DNA of 40,088 bases, taken from Planctomycetota bacterium (GTDB lineage: Bacteria > Planctomycetota > Phycisphaerae > Phycisphaerales > Phycisphaeraceae). The notes under the pieces are model-generated. The model had not been told where the DNA came from and made no database searches. It saw nothing but the letters and a program-made list of their open reading frames with translations. Location: NCBI GenBank assembly GCA_026386955.1, contig JAPLMQ010000092.1:1-40088 (forward strand), given 5' to 3'. This document shows positions 9,021-18,284 of the stretch, piece after piece. The stretch's first letter is position 1. Each line of letters opens with the position of its first letter. The translations under genes and the position numbers were made by a program.

Positions 9021-10708
9021 CCCAGCCGACGCATCGCAGCACAGATTCCTCCGCCCACCGCGCCTCCAGGCGCGCCGTCCGCGGCTTCACCATGATCGAG
9101 CTGCTGGTCTCGATCGGCATCACGCTGATCCTCATGGCGATCGTCGGCGAGCTGCTCAGCCAGGTGCGGCAGTCCGTGGGCATCGGGACCGCCAACGGCG
9201 AGGTGATCACCTACGCCGGCGCGATCGAGACCCGCCTGCGCGACGACTTCCGCCGGCTCGACCCGCGCGGGTTCCTGGTCATCAAGTGGGCCGACAAGGG
9301 CAGCAGCGCGACGATCCCCGCCGTCAACTTCTCCCTCGGCGCCGGCGTCATCACCGCCATCAGCCCCCCGGCCCCGGTGCTTCCCTTCAACGTCAACGCC
9401 GCAGGCCTCGAGACCCGCTCCGACATCACCGTCGACGACGGCGGCTCCACCGACTCGAGCCGGTCCATCGTCCCGCTGGTCATCACCGATTCCACCGGCT
9501 CGGGCGCCAAGGCCATCGCCTTCGTCGACTTCAACAGCCAGATCACCTCCATCAAGGTCATCTCCGGCGGCGCGAACTACACCGCCCCCACCGCCCGCGC
9601 CATCGGCCAGCCCATCGACCAGATCAGCTTCGTCGCCAACGGCCCGTGGATCACCAGCCGCTACGGCATCCAGACCACCAACATCGCCGACTCAGGCTAC
9701 CGCCGCACCTTCCAGACGCCCAGCTCCCGCATCTACTACGGCCACCTCGCCGCCTCCACCAACTCCACCTTCGGCCCCTACCTCCTCGACCACGACGAGA
9801 ACAACAGCCTCCTGGCCCCGCGGCAGTTCCGCCTCGGGCGCCACGCCCTGCTGATCTCGCCCGAGTGGGTCCGCTACAACGCCGCCGGCACGCAGCAGGC
9901 CTCCACCAGCCTCTGGCAGGCGACCGACGTCGGCGCGACCTACGGCATCCGCCCCGGCCTCTCCGACGTCGCGATGCTCGGCGACGCCGCCTCCATCCGC
10001 AACACGATCACCGACATCAACAACGTGACCGACGCCCTGCTCAGCGCACCACCGGTGGCGGGCCGTTCCTCCGCCGTTGTGTGGGACAACACCCGCCTCC
10101 CCGGCCAGCGCATGGGCGACCTGGTCTTCCGCATCTACGGATCGCCCTACGCCCCGGCGCCCATCTCGATCACGCCCGAATCCCACATGCTCAACCAGGC
10201 TCTGATCTCCGCCAACTGCTCGGGCTTCAAGGTCGAGGTCAGCAACGACGGCTCCTTCACCGACCTGGTGACGCGCCCCACCGCCCCCAGCGTCTTCGCC
10301 ATCGCCGGCAGCGGCGTGGGCAACGGCATGCAGGACGCCAACCTCCAGTTCCTCGACGGCGGCAAGGACCTCGACACCAACAACACCACCCTCGAAGTCG
10401 TCGGCGGAGGCGGCTCGGGCGCGATCCTCGCGTCGACCATCGCGGGCGGCATCCTCACCGCCGCCCCCACCGTCGCCACCGCCGGCGCCGGGTACACCGG
10501 CGCTCCACATGTCATCGCCACCACCACCTACGCCGCGGGTTACGGCTTGGGGACCGCCGACCACTGCCAGCCGATGCCGCGGCTGATCCGCGTCACCGTC
10601 ACGCTCCAGGACCAGCGCGGGCGCATCCACGACCTCTTCGTCCGCGACCCGAGCTTCAACGACGGGCGGACCTACAGCTACGTCCTCGAAGTCCCGCAGC
10701 CGAACTGA
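9017..10708 (+). CDS. GspJ-like minor pseudopilin, enlarged
   Basis: Minor pseudopilin of 563 residues, more than twice the length of classical GspJ. The site is G23|FTMIELLVSIGI with Glu28 at +5; the next helix, with RLRDDFRRLDPRGF, is GspJ-like. Two inserted beta-modules are visible. Near residues 165-195 lies AKAIAFVDFNSQITSIKV followed by GGANYTAPTA. Near 462-500 lies GGGGSGAILA followed by AGAGYTGAPHV. The same type of module recurs in the next gene. It is coupled to the GspI-like gene by an ATGA overlap. It is expected at the pseudopilus tip in the periplasm; whether the modules bind a polymer is inference. Confidence 0.8.
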   Translation: MTQPTHRSTDSSAHRASRRAVRGFTMIELLVSIGITLILMAIVGELLSQVRQSVGIGTANGEVITYAGAIETRLRDDFRRLDPRGFLVIKWADKGSSATIPAVNFSLGAGVITAISPPAPVLPFNVNAAGLETRSDITVDDGGSTDSSRSIVPLVITDSTGSGAKAIAFVDFNSQITSIKVISGGANYTAPTARAIGQPIDQISFVANGPWITSRYGIQTTNIADSGYRRTFQTPSSRIYYGHLAASTNSTFGPYLLDHDENNSLLAPRQFRLGRHALLISPEWVRYNAAGTQQASTSLWQATDVGATYGIRPGLSDVAMLGDAASIRNTITDINNVTDALLSAPPVAGRSSAVVWDNTRLPGQRMGDLVFRIYGSPYAPAPISITPESHMLNQALISANCSGFKVEVSNDGSFTDLVTRPTAPSVFAIAGSGVGNGMQDANLQFLDGGKDLDTNNTTLEVVGGGGSGAILASTIAGGILTAAPTVATAGAGYTGAPHVIATTTYAAGYGLGTADHCQPMPRLIRVTVTLQDQRGRIHDLFVRDPSFNDGRTYSYVLEVPQPN

Positions 10709-10809
10709 TCCGCACGACCGATGCACGCGGCCGATCCGCACTGCAGCCCACGACCGCCGCCCGAAGTACGCCCCCGAAGACTCCTCCCGGCACTCCCGGA
10801 ATCCCGCCC

Positions 10810-13800
10810 ATGACGCCTCACGCCAAGTCGCCTCAGCCGCAGCAACACCACGCCGCCGCGCCCCAAGCCCCGCCGCACCTCCCCACCGCCCGCAGCCGCC
10901 GCGGGTCGGCCATGATCTTGGCGATCTCCTGCGTCATCTTCCTCCTGCTCGTGGGGCTGAGCTTCCTGAGCATGACGCAGCTCCAGCGGCTCGCCGGCAG
11001 CGCCAGCGCCCGCGCCAACAACACCGACTCCGCCGTCGACGCCGCCGTGCAGATCGCCGGCCGCGCCATCGCCGACGACTTCATCCGCTACCTCACCACC
11101 AACGACCCCGCCACCCAGGCCCGCGCCTTCGCCACCGCGGCCACCACCAACCACCCCTGGCTCAGCGCCAACGCCCCCGGGCCTCTGCTCGGGACGATCA
11201 CCGCCGCCAACTTGAATTGGTCGCAGGCCTCTTGGCTCGGCACGGGCGGCATCCGCTACACCAACATCCGCACCGGTGTGGCCCAGCCTCCGGTCAGCAC
11301 GGGCGCCGTCGTGAGCGTCGCCGTCGTCAACGGCGGATCGGGCTATCACCCCGCCACGACCTCCGTGACCTTGCCGGGCGGAACGCCCAGCGCCACCGCG
11401 CAGGGCGTCTTCCAAAACGGCGTGCTCATCGCAGTCAACATCCTCACCCCCGGCAACTACGCCGCCACCCCCACCGTCGTGGTCAACGACACCACCATGC
11501 CCGTCGGCTCGGGCGCCTCCGCCATCGCCTTCTCCGACTCCGCGCCCGCGGCCGGCAACCCCTCCATCCCCTTCATGCCCATCACGCAGTGGAACTCCGA
11601 CTACCTCGCCGACGCCTCGGGCTCCGGCTACGCCGACAGTTGCTGGATGGAGCTGCCCATCCCCTCGATCGACGGGCAGAAGTGGTACGGCGCGTTCAAG
11701 ATCATCGACGAAGGCGGGATGATCAATCCCAACCACGCCTCCGAGGCCGAGACCCAGTTCGCCGCCGCCAACGTCTGGGGCGACACGCCCGCCGACATCA
11801 GCTTCATGCGATACCTCGCCCAGGCCGACCTCACCGACCCCATCGGGTGGGGCCCGGGCTTCAGCGGCATGGACGTGCCGTTGAAAGTTGGCTATGCCCT
11901 CAATACGACAAACAGTGTCGGATCGACCGGGGCGATGGGATACCTGTACAAGCGTCTGGGGCATTTCCCCAGCCATGATTACTCGGCGATGTTGCCCCTC
12001 ACCGACGTCCAACGCCTCGCCTTCTGGACCACCTCCCGCCGCATCGCCAACCCGCTCACCGGCTTCCATCCCTTCGACGTCTCCGACATGACCGAGCTGC
12101 GCCTCCACGGCGCCAGCAACACCAAGGCCTGGTCGCCCCTCGAATACACCATCGACGCCGGCGACCCCGCCTCCATCTACGGCCCCTACGGCCCGCTCCG
12201 CGCCATGCGCTCCGAGGTCGGCTACGACACCACCAACAACGTCTACAACGCCCTCAACGTCGCCCAGTACCGCGCCGACATCCGCCGCCACATCACCGTC
12301 AACAACCCCTCGCGCCCCCTGCGCCCGCGCTGGCTCACCGGCATCACCACCAACTCCATCCAATACATCTCCACCACCAACACCCTCGACTACCAGCTCC
12401 CCCTCAACCTCGCGACCACCAACAACACCGCCTTCCTCGACGCCTTCGTCAGCTCGCTCACCGCCCCGGGCGTGAACTACGAGGGCTCCATTGGCCGCGG
12501 TAGAGAGACCGCTTACTCGCTATACGCCAACCTGTGCGCTAGACTCGACACCGCTCCGGCAGGCCTGATCAACCCTGAGCGCAACAAGGTCGTGCAAGAT
12601 CTCGGCAGCGGAGATCAAGCCGTCTACTATCCAATGCGCGCGCAGCCGTTCATCAAGGAAGTTTCCGCAACGGTCGTCTACTCCGATCGGCCCGACGGCG
12701 CTGGCGTCGGCGAAGACAACCCCCCAGACGTGACCATTGACCCGGCCAATGAACCGGCTGAACGATTCTTGGTGATCGAACTTGGCAATCCCTTCAAAGT
12801 CCCGGTCGACCTGACTAACTTCTACATCCAGGTCAATACTGGTGCCGATGTCCCCATCGCCGGATCAGTCGAGGGCGGTGGCACGACCATTCCCGTCGGC
12901 GGCCGGCTCGTCATCTACACCACTAACTCCACCCCCACCACCGCGTCGGCTCGATTTGCCGAATCGGTGAAAAACGGAAACAACAACGGCCTTTCCACCA
13001 AGGTGGAGGATGATCCCACGAGTCTCGCCGGATGCCCGATCACCTGGTCCGGCGCGACCTGCGACGTCTCTCTCGTCTATAAGAACGGCGCTGACCGGTT
13101 CATTGCTGACAAGATCGGCTGGACCGCCAACGGCACCTCCACCAACTTGGAAATCACCGCTCCGGCTGGCGCGATTGTTTCTCCCGGCGGCAGCACGATC
13201 TCCACCGCACCGGCGTGGCCGCCTGCGGAAATCCCGGGCGGAACAACCGATGTCAGCGTCGGCACCAACAACTGGCGATACATCATTTCGGCCTCTCTCC
13301 AGCGCGACGACACTCATTTTCACGCCCTCGATTGCGCCGAGGCTCCTCGATACGTCTATGAGAAACCGACCAGGAATCATCTGGAACTGATGACCACGAA
13401 TGTCGTCGACCCAAACGACCGCATTCCGATCATGCATCGGATGACCCCCAACAATGACGGCATCAAGCTCGTACGCATCTTGAATCCGGGCAAGGGGTAT
13501 AGCGGCCCTACGACGATCACGGTCGACAACACTCCAGCAGGACCAGGTCCGGGGACCGGGGCCACGCTGACCGCCAACGTCGTGAATCAGCGAGTAGTCT
13601 CCGCAAGCATCACCGCCGCTGGTCAAGGGTACGTACGACCGCAACTGGTTTTCAGTGTCAATGGCTCACAAGGGCTCGCCGTCGCGGCCATGGGGCAAAA
13701 GAAGGCGAACTATGTTGAGGCTGACACCTCACACTTCGCGTTGCCCGAAATGATCACCACTCCGCTGCACAATGTGGGTGAATTGGGCAACCTCCTGACC

Positions 13801-14889
13801 TTTGCGTACACCGCGACGACCATTGGGGCCGCCACGACATATCGGACAATCTCTGATCGCCTCGCCAACCCTGATGAAGTCGGCGACCTCGACAAGCCCA
13901 ACCTCGGGCGGCTGCACTTCGACAAATACCTCCGCTCCGAGGCGGGCCTCGAGATCCCCGCCGCTGCCACGATCTTCGACCACTTCACCACGCTCGACAT
14001 CACGCCCGTCGGCCTCGCCGCGCTCCCGCCGCCTGTCCCCGGCCGCGTCAACATCAACACCGCCCCGCCCCAGGTCCTCTCGACGCTCCCGTACTTCCGC
14101 GGGCTGGGCGCGCGCTTCACCACCCACCAGGCGCCGCTGCTCGACGAGACGCTCGTCGCCTACCGCGACAAGGTCCAACTGACCACGGTTGTTGATTACA
14201 GCGCAATCTCACGAGACCTCATTGCATTCATTCCCGGCCTGCGCAGCGAATTCGGCATGACCTCGATCGGCGAACCGCTGATGTTGCGGATCAAGAGCAA
14301 CAACCTGCCCGCCCTCAGCCCCGGCGCCGGCGCGACCTTCACCGCCTCCGTCAGCGCCGGCTCCGTCGTCGTCTCCAGCGACAACGCCGGCGCCGGTTAC
14401 GACCCCACCTACAAGCCCCTGATCTTCATCGCCCCCCCCGACAACCCCGCCGGCGTGCAGGCCGCCGCCACCGCCAACATCAGCGCCGACGGCGTCACCG
14501 GCACCAGCACCTTCACCGGCGGCAGCGGCTACACCACCACCCCCGGCGTCACCGTCCTCTCCGAGGCCGACGCCTACTCCATCGACCGCCTCGGCCACGA
14601 CAAGGTCGATGCCGACGCCCCCAGCGGCGACCCCTCGCTCCCCGACAAGTCGGCCGACGACTTCAAGGAGCAGCTCCTCCACTACGCCCGGATGAGCAAC
14701 CTCATCACCGTCCACAGCGACACCTTCACGGCCTACATCATCCTCCAGGGCCGCAAGTACGACGCCGCCTCCAACTCCTGGATCAAGACCACCGAGCGCC
14801 GCTTCGTCGTCGGGTTCGACCGCTCCAACGTCGACGGCACCGCCGCCAACCGCATGCCGCGCATCACGTATTTCGCCGAAGAGCATTGA
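10810..14889 (+). CDS. GspK-like tip pseudopilin, giant
   Basis: Protein of 1359 residues, about four times classical GspK. A Pro/His-rich leader ends in RSRRG32|SAMILAISC, followed by a hydrophobic helix. There is no Glu at +5, which is normal for GspK. Near residue 1078 is RVNINTAPPQVLSTLP, the GspK signature. Other modules: Gly-x-Gly-Tyr beta-modules at about 165-230 (VVNGGSGYHPAT), 885-950 (NPGKGYSG; AGQGYVRP) and 1170-1250 (AGAGYDP; GGSGYTTTPG), and a lamin-tail-like domain at about 645-710 (FLVIELGNPFKVPVDL). Base and codon use change inside the gene (see findings). The start is ATG 10810, with only a weak ribosome site. It is the last gene of the operon, 24 nt before a strong terminator. 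It would cap the pseudopilus and be its most exposed part. Confidence 0.82.
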   Translation: MTPHAKSPQPQQHHAAAPQAPPHLPTARSRRGSAMILAISCVIFLLLVGLSFLSMTQLQRLAGSASARANNTDSAVDAAVQIAGRAIADDFIRYLTTNDPATQARAFATAATTNHPWLSANAPGPLLGTITAANLNWSQASWLGTGGIRYTNIRTGVAQPPVSTGAVVSVAVVNGGSGYHPATTSVTLPGGTPSATAQGVFQNGVLIAVNILTPGNYAATPTVVVNDTTMPVGSGASAIAFSDSAPAAGNPSIPFMPITQWNSDYLADASGSGYADSCWMELPIPSIDGQKWYGAFKIIDEGGMINPNHASEAETQFAAANVWGDTPADISFMRYLAQADLTDPIGWGPGFSGMDVPLKVGYALNTTNSVGSTGAMGYLYKRLGHFPSHDYSAMLPLTDVQRLAFWTTSRRIANPLTGFHPFDVSDMTELRLHGASNTKAWSPLEYTIDAGDPASIYGPYGPLRAMRSEVGYDTTNNVYNALNVAQYRADIRRHITVNNPSRPLRPRWLTGITTNSIQYISTTNTLDYQLPLNLATTNNTAFLDAFVSSLTAPGVNYEGSIGRGRETAYSLYANLCARLDTAPAGLINPERNKVVQDLGSGDQAVYYPMRAQPFIKEVSATVVYSDRPDGAGVGEDNPPDVTIDPANEPAERFLVIELGNPFKVPVDLTNFYIQVNTGADVPIAGSVEGGGTTIPVGGRLVIYTTNSTPTTASARFAESVKNGNNNGLSTKVEDDPTSLAGCPITWSGATCDVSLVYKNGADRFIADKIGWTANGTSTNLEITAPAGAIVSPGGSTISTAPAWPPAEIPGGTTDVSVGTNNWRYIISASLQRDDTHFHALDCAEAPRYVYEKPTRNHLELMTTNVVDPNDRIPIMHRMTPNNDGIKLVRILNPGKGYSGPTTITVDNTPAGPGPGTGATLTANVVNQRVVSASITAAGQGYVRPQLVFSVNGSQGLAVAAMGQKKANYVEADTSHFALPEMITTPLHNVGELGNLLTFAYTATTIGAATTYRTISDRLANPDEVGDLDKPNLGRLHFDKYLRSEAGLEIPAAATIFDHFTTLDITPVGLAALPPPVPGRVNINTAPPQVLSTLPYFRGLGARFTTHQAPLLDETLVAYRDKVQLTTVVDYSAISRDLIAFIPGLRSEFGMTSIGEPLMLRIKSNNLPALSPGAGATFTASVSAGSVVVSSDNAGAGYDPTYKPLIFIAPPDNPAGVQAAATANISADGVTGTSTFTGGSGYTTTPGVTVLSEADAYSIDRLGHDKVDADAPSGDPSLPDKSADDFKEQLLHYARMSNLITVHSDTFTAYIILQGRKYDAASNSWIKTTERRFVVGFDRSNVDGTAANRMPRITYFAEEH

Positions 14890-14912
14890 GCACGATCAAC
14901 GGGAAACCCAAG

Positions 14913-14944
14913 GCCCAGGCACCGCGTGCCTGGGCTTTCTTTTT
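14913..14944 (+). terminator. Strong intrinsic terminator of the pseudopilus operon
   Basis: GCCCAGGCAC (14913-14922) pairs perfectly with GTGCCTGGGC (14926-14935) around a 3-nt loop, followed by TTTCTTTTT (14936-14944). It lies 24 nt after the GspK-like stop. It also lies only 10 nt before the HIT start codon. Confidence 0.9.
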
Positions 14945-14954
14945 GGAATCAGTC

Positions 14955-15383
14955 ATGCCCCAGCATCCCACCGACCCGGCCTGCATCTTCTGCAAGATCG
15001 TCGCGGGCACGATCCCCTGCCTCAAGGTCATCGAGGACGACCGCCTCCTGGCCTTCCTCGACATCGGCCCGCTCTCGTGCGGGCACACGCTGATCGTCCC
15101 CAAGGGGCACTACGCCACCCTCGACCAGATGCCCGACGACCTCGCCGGAGCCTGCGCCGCGGCCGCCCCGCGCCTCAGCCGGGCCATCAAGGCCGCCACC
15201 GGCGCCTCCGCCTGGAACCTCCTGCAGAACAACGGCCGGCTCTCGGGCCAGGCCGTCGACCACGTCCACTTCCACATCATCCCCCGACGCGAGGCCGACG
15301 GCCTGGGCTACCGCTGGAACCCCACCAAGCTCGACGCCGAGGAGGGCCGCACCCTCCTCGCGGCGATCCAGAAGGCGCTGTGA
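14955..15383 (+). CDS. HIT-family nucleotide hydrolase/transferase
   Basis: Small cytoplasmic protein of 142 residues of the HIT (histidine triad) superfamily, Hint/HinT branch, which hydrolyses nucleoside phosphoramidates or dinucleoside polyphosphates. The catalytic triad HVHFHIIP is at residues 103-110. A CIFCK motif at 10-14, with the usual His residues, suggests the zinc site seen in many bacterial members. Length is that of the family. I chose ATG 14955; an in-frame TTG at 14886 would translate the terminator hairpin and adds nothing conserved. The ribosome site is weak (GGA). Its gene starts 10 nt after the operon terminator, so it either depends on read-through or has its own unseen promoter. 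Confidence 0.9.
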   Translation: MPQHPTDPACIFCKIVAGTIPCLKVIEDDRLLAFLDIGPLSCGHTLIVPKGHYATLDQMPDDLAGACAAAAPRLSRAIKAATGASAWNLLQNNGRLSGQAVDHVHFHIIPRREADGLGYRWNPTKLDAEEGRTLLAAIQKAL

Positions 15384-15458
15384 TCCACAAAACCACGACC
15401 CCAAGCCCACTGATCCCGACGGCACCCCGGCGGGTTCGGTGGGATCTCGTCACCCATC

Positions 15459-17141
15459 TCAACTGAACGACTCCTGATGTTCCCCGAACACCCCGCGCAG
15501 GGTGTTGCAGATCTCCCCCACGCTCGCGTAGGCCCGCACCGCCTCGAGGATCAACGGCATCAGGTTCTCGCTGCCCTTCGCCCCGCGGGCCACGGCCTCG
15601 AGCGCATTCTTCACCCGCGCGTTGTCCCGCGTCGCCCGCACGTGCCTTAGCCGCTCGACCTGCCTCGCCGCCACGCCCTCGTCGATGCGGAGCAACTCCA
15701 TCGGCGGGTCCTGCCCCTCCTGGAACTTGTTCACCCCGACGATCACGCGCTCCCCGCGCTCGATCGACTGCCCGAACCGGTAGGCCGACGCCTCGATCTC
15801 CCGCTGGATGTGCCCGCGCTCGATCGCCGGCACGACGCCGCCGAGAGCGTCGATCGCCTTGATGCAGGCCTCCGCCTCGGCCTCGAGCTCGTCGGTCAAT
15901 TTCTCGACGTAATAACTGCCCGCCAGCGGATCGACCGTGTTGGCCACGCCCGACTCGTGCGCGATCACCTGCTGCGTCCTTAGCGCGACGCGCACCGCCT
16001 CCTCGGTCGGCAGCGCCAGCGCCTCGTCCTTCGAGTTGGTGTGCAGGCTCTGCGTCCCGCCCAGCACGGCCGCGAGCGCCTGGATCGCCACCCGCACCAC
16101 GTTGTTGTCCGGCTGCTGCGCGGTGAGCGTCACGCCCCCGGTCTGCGTGTGGAACCGCAGCATCCAGCTCCGCGGGTTCTTTGCCTTGAACCGCTCGCGC
16201 ATGATCCGCGCGTAGAGCCGGCGTGCGGCCCGGAACTTCGCGGCCTCCTCGAACAAGTCCGAGTGGGCCGCAAAGAAGAAGGCCAGCCGCGGCGCGAAGT
16301 CGTCGACCTTGAGCCCCGCCGCCAGCGCCGTCTCGATGTAGCAGATCGCGTCGGCGAGCGTGACGCCGATCTCCTGCCCCGCCGACGCCCCCGCCTCGCG
16401 GATGTGGTACCCGCTGATGGAGATCATGTTCCAGTTCGGCACGTGGGCGGTGCAGTGGGCGAAGAGGTCGCTCACCAGCCGCAGCGAGGGGCGGGGCGGA
16501 AAGATGTAGGTCCCGCGGGCAATGTATTCCTTGAGGATGTCGTTCTGGATCGTGCCCTCGAGCTTGGCCGGCGCGACGCCCTGCTTCTCCGCGACGGCGA
16601 TGTGCATCGCCAACAGCACCGCGGCCGTCGCGTTGATGGTCATGCTCACGCTGACCTTGTCGAGCGGGATGCCCTCGAAGAGCGCCTCCATGTCGGCGAG
16701 CGTGTCGATGGCGACGCCGACCTTCCCCACCTCGCCCGCCGCCATTGGGTCGTCGGAGTCGTAGCCGATCTGCGTGGGCAGGTCGAAGGCAACCGAGAGC
16801 CCGGTCGTCCCCTGCCCGAGCAGGAACTTGTAGCGCCGGTTCGACTCCTCCGCCGAGGCGAACCCGGCGTATTGCCTCATCGTCCACAGCCGCCCGCGGT
16901 GCATCGTCGGCTGCACCCCGCGCGTGAAGGGGTATTGCCCGGGGAAGCCGATCTTCTCCTGGTACGCCCGCGCGGCCGCGTCGCCGACATCGCCTTCGGG
17001 CAGGTAAAGCCGATCGACCGTCCGCCCCGACGCGGTCTCGAACCGCTCCCTGAGCTCGGGCGATTTTTCGAGCCCCGGCGCGACCTGCTCGCGCTCCCAC
17101 TTCTCTTGCGCGGCCCGCAATGCGTCGGACGATTCGGCCAT
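15459..17141 (-). CDS. Methylmalonyl-CoA mutase large (catalytic) subunit
   Basis: B12-dependent acyl-CoA mutase, catalytic TIM-barrel subunit only (560 residues); the cobalamin domain is a separate gene at 18284-18700. Recognisable stretches are [42 protein letters not shown] and [13 protein letters not shown]. By alignment from memory, the residues that select methylmalonyl-CoA (Tyr89 and Arg207 of the Propionibacterium enzyme) correspond to Tyr91 and Arg209 here, and catalytic His244 to His246. Isobutyryl-CoA mutase would have Phe and Gln at the first two. Two nearby substrate-channel positions differ from the Propionibacterium enzyme (GVQPTMH instead of GPYATMY). The start is ATG 17141, with GGAG 9 nt upstream. 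It would convert (R)-methylmalonyl-CoA to succinyl-CoA in propionate metabolism. Confidence 0.9.
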   Translation of the reverse strand: MAESSDALRAAQEKWEREQVAPGLEKSPELRERFETASGRTVDRLYLPEGDVGDAAARAYQEKIGFPGQYPFTRGVQPTMHRGRLWTMRQYAGFASAEESNRRYKFLLGQGTTGLSVAFDLPTQIGYDSDDPMAAGEVGKVGVAIDTLADMEALFEGIPLDKVSVSMTINATAAVLLAMHIAVAEKQGVAPAKLEGTIQNDILKEYIARGTYIFPPRPSLRLVSDLFAHCTAHVPNWNMISISGYHIREAGASAGQEIGVTLADAICYIETALAAGLKVDDFAPRLAFFFAAHSDLFEEAAKFRAARRLYARIMRERFKAKNPRSWMLRFHTQTGGVTLTAQQPDNNVVRVAIQALAAVLGGTQSLHTNSKDEALALPTEEAVRVALRTQQVIAHESGVANTVDPLAGSYYVEKLTDELEAEAEACIKAIDALGGVVPAIERGHIQREIEASAYRFGQSIERGERVIVGVNKFQEGQDPPMELLRIDEGVAARQVERLRHVRATRDNARVKNALEAVARGAKGSENLMPLILEAVRAYASVGEICNTLRGVFGEHQESFS

Positions 17142-17200
17142 GGGACGGGACTCCGTTGCCTCGAAACGCGCATCGGCGCGTGCGGGGAAGGCTTTGTCTG

Positions 17201-17233
17201 GTGCCACATGCCATCGTACCCGTGGCATGTGCC
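17201..17233. repeat. GTGCCACAT-family hairpin (single copy)
   Basis: GTGCCACATGCCA and its partner TGGCATGTG fold into a 9-bp stem. It belongs to the same family as the paired ends at 26240-26427. Relative to those, one stem pair has changed on both sides (T-A to C-G). Its own inverted partner is missing; a different element (17284-17383) starts about 50 nt further on. Confidence 0.7.
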
Positions 17234-17283
17234 GGTCAACCCAAGACACACGACCTTGCGACACCCACAGCGGAGACGATCTG

Positions 17284-17383
17284 GGTTAGCCGGACGCGCA
17301 AGCGACGGCTTGCACCGTCCGATGTCCTGATGACGTCCTGCCCGCCGGGCGTCCAAAGCCGTCGCGTGCGCGTCCGGCTAACC
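17284..17383. repeat. GTTAGCCGGACGCG-type inverted repeat
   Basis: The left arm begins GGTTAGCCGGACGCG at 17284 and runs to about 17311. The right arm at 17355-17383 is its inverted copy with minor changes. A related complete element is at 35265-35394 and a half copy at 37807-37838. The TAA stop of the MeaB-like gene lies inside the left arm, so this repeat is partly translated. Confidence 0.75.
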
Positions 17384-18284
17384 CCGACTCTTCGTGGCTC
17401 GGACCAGCAACTCCCGCGGCGATCTCCTCCACCGCGTCGACCAACTCCACGACGCCCTTCTTGTCCTGCGCACTGACAAGGCAGGCCCGCGGCTCGACGC
17501 GCCCGCATCGCCCGCGCTCGAACGCCAGCGCGTCGCCGGCCTGCGAACCATCGCCCGATTCCGCAGACAAGGGATCAACCTCCCCCGCATGCACCTGCTT
17601 GTCCAACTCCAGCGCCGCGAGCACCTCCGCGTGCACCTTCGCCGCCTCCGGCTTGTCGGCCTTGTTCACCACGAACACGTCGCCGATCTCCATCAGCCCC
17701 GCCTTGAGCAACTGCACGCTGTCCCCCTGCCCGGGCGCGAGGACCAACAGCACCAGGTCGGCCACGCCGGCGATCTCCACCTCGCTCTGCCCGACGCCGA
17801 CAGTCTCGATGAAGACCACGTCGCACCCGAGCAGACCCAGCACGTGGATCGCCCCGCGCACGCCCAGCGTCAGCCCGCCCAAGTGGCCGCGCGACGCCAT
17901 CGAGCGGACGAAGACCTTCGGGTCGGTCGCGTGGCGCATCATCCGCACACGGTCGCCCAGCACGGCCCCGCCCGTGAACGGCGAGGAGGGATCGACCGCG
18001 ACCACCCCCACGCGCCGCTCGGGGAACCGCGTGCGGCACTCGGCGACCATCGCGTCGACGAGCGTGCTCTTGCCCGAGCCGGGCGCGCCGGTGACGCCCA
18101 GCAGCAGCCGGGCATGCCGCGGTCGCGACGCCTCGGCCAAACGCGAGATCGCCTGGATCAGCTCGGGCAGCCGCTCGGGCGCGTCCTCGACGATGGAGAT
18201 GAGCTGGGCCGCGGAGCGGATGGCGGCGATGTCGTCGCGGGCGGCGACGACGGCCTCGACGAGTTGGGCAATCGATCGCGTCAT
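17286..18284 (-). CDS. meaB: MeaB/ArgK-type G-protein chaperone of the mutase
   Basis: P-loop GTPase of 332 residues that loads and protects the cobalamin cofactor of methylmalonyl-CoA mutase. Walker A GAPGSGKST is at 66-74, DPSSPFTGGAVLGDRVRM from about 98, ETVGVGQSE at about 160-168 (switch region), and the G4 motif NKAD at 207-210. The start is ATG 18284, forming TGATG with the stop of the small-subunit gene; GTG 18287 is an alternative. The last 33 or so residues, after EEIAAGVAG, are encoded by a repeat element (17284-17383) and do not resemble the family's C-terminal dimerisation arm. It lies between the two mutase subunits, which supports the assignment. Confidence 0.9.
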   Translation of the reverse strand: MTRSIAQLVEAVVAARDDIAAIRSAAQLISIVEDAPERLPELIQAISRLAEASRPRHARLLLGVTGAPGSGKSTLVDAMVAECRTRFPERRVGVVAVDPSSPFTGGAVLGDRVRMMRHATDPKVFVRSMASRGHLGGLTLGVRGAIHVLGLLGCDVVFIETVGVGQSEVEIAGVADLVLLVLAPGQGDSVQLLKAGLMEIGDVFVVNKADKPEAAKVHAEVLAALELDKQVHAGEVDPLSAESGDGSQAGDALAFERGRCGRVEPRACLVSAQDKKGVVELVDAVEEIAAGVAGPSHEESGLAGRARDGFGRPAGRTSSGHRTVQAVACASG

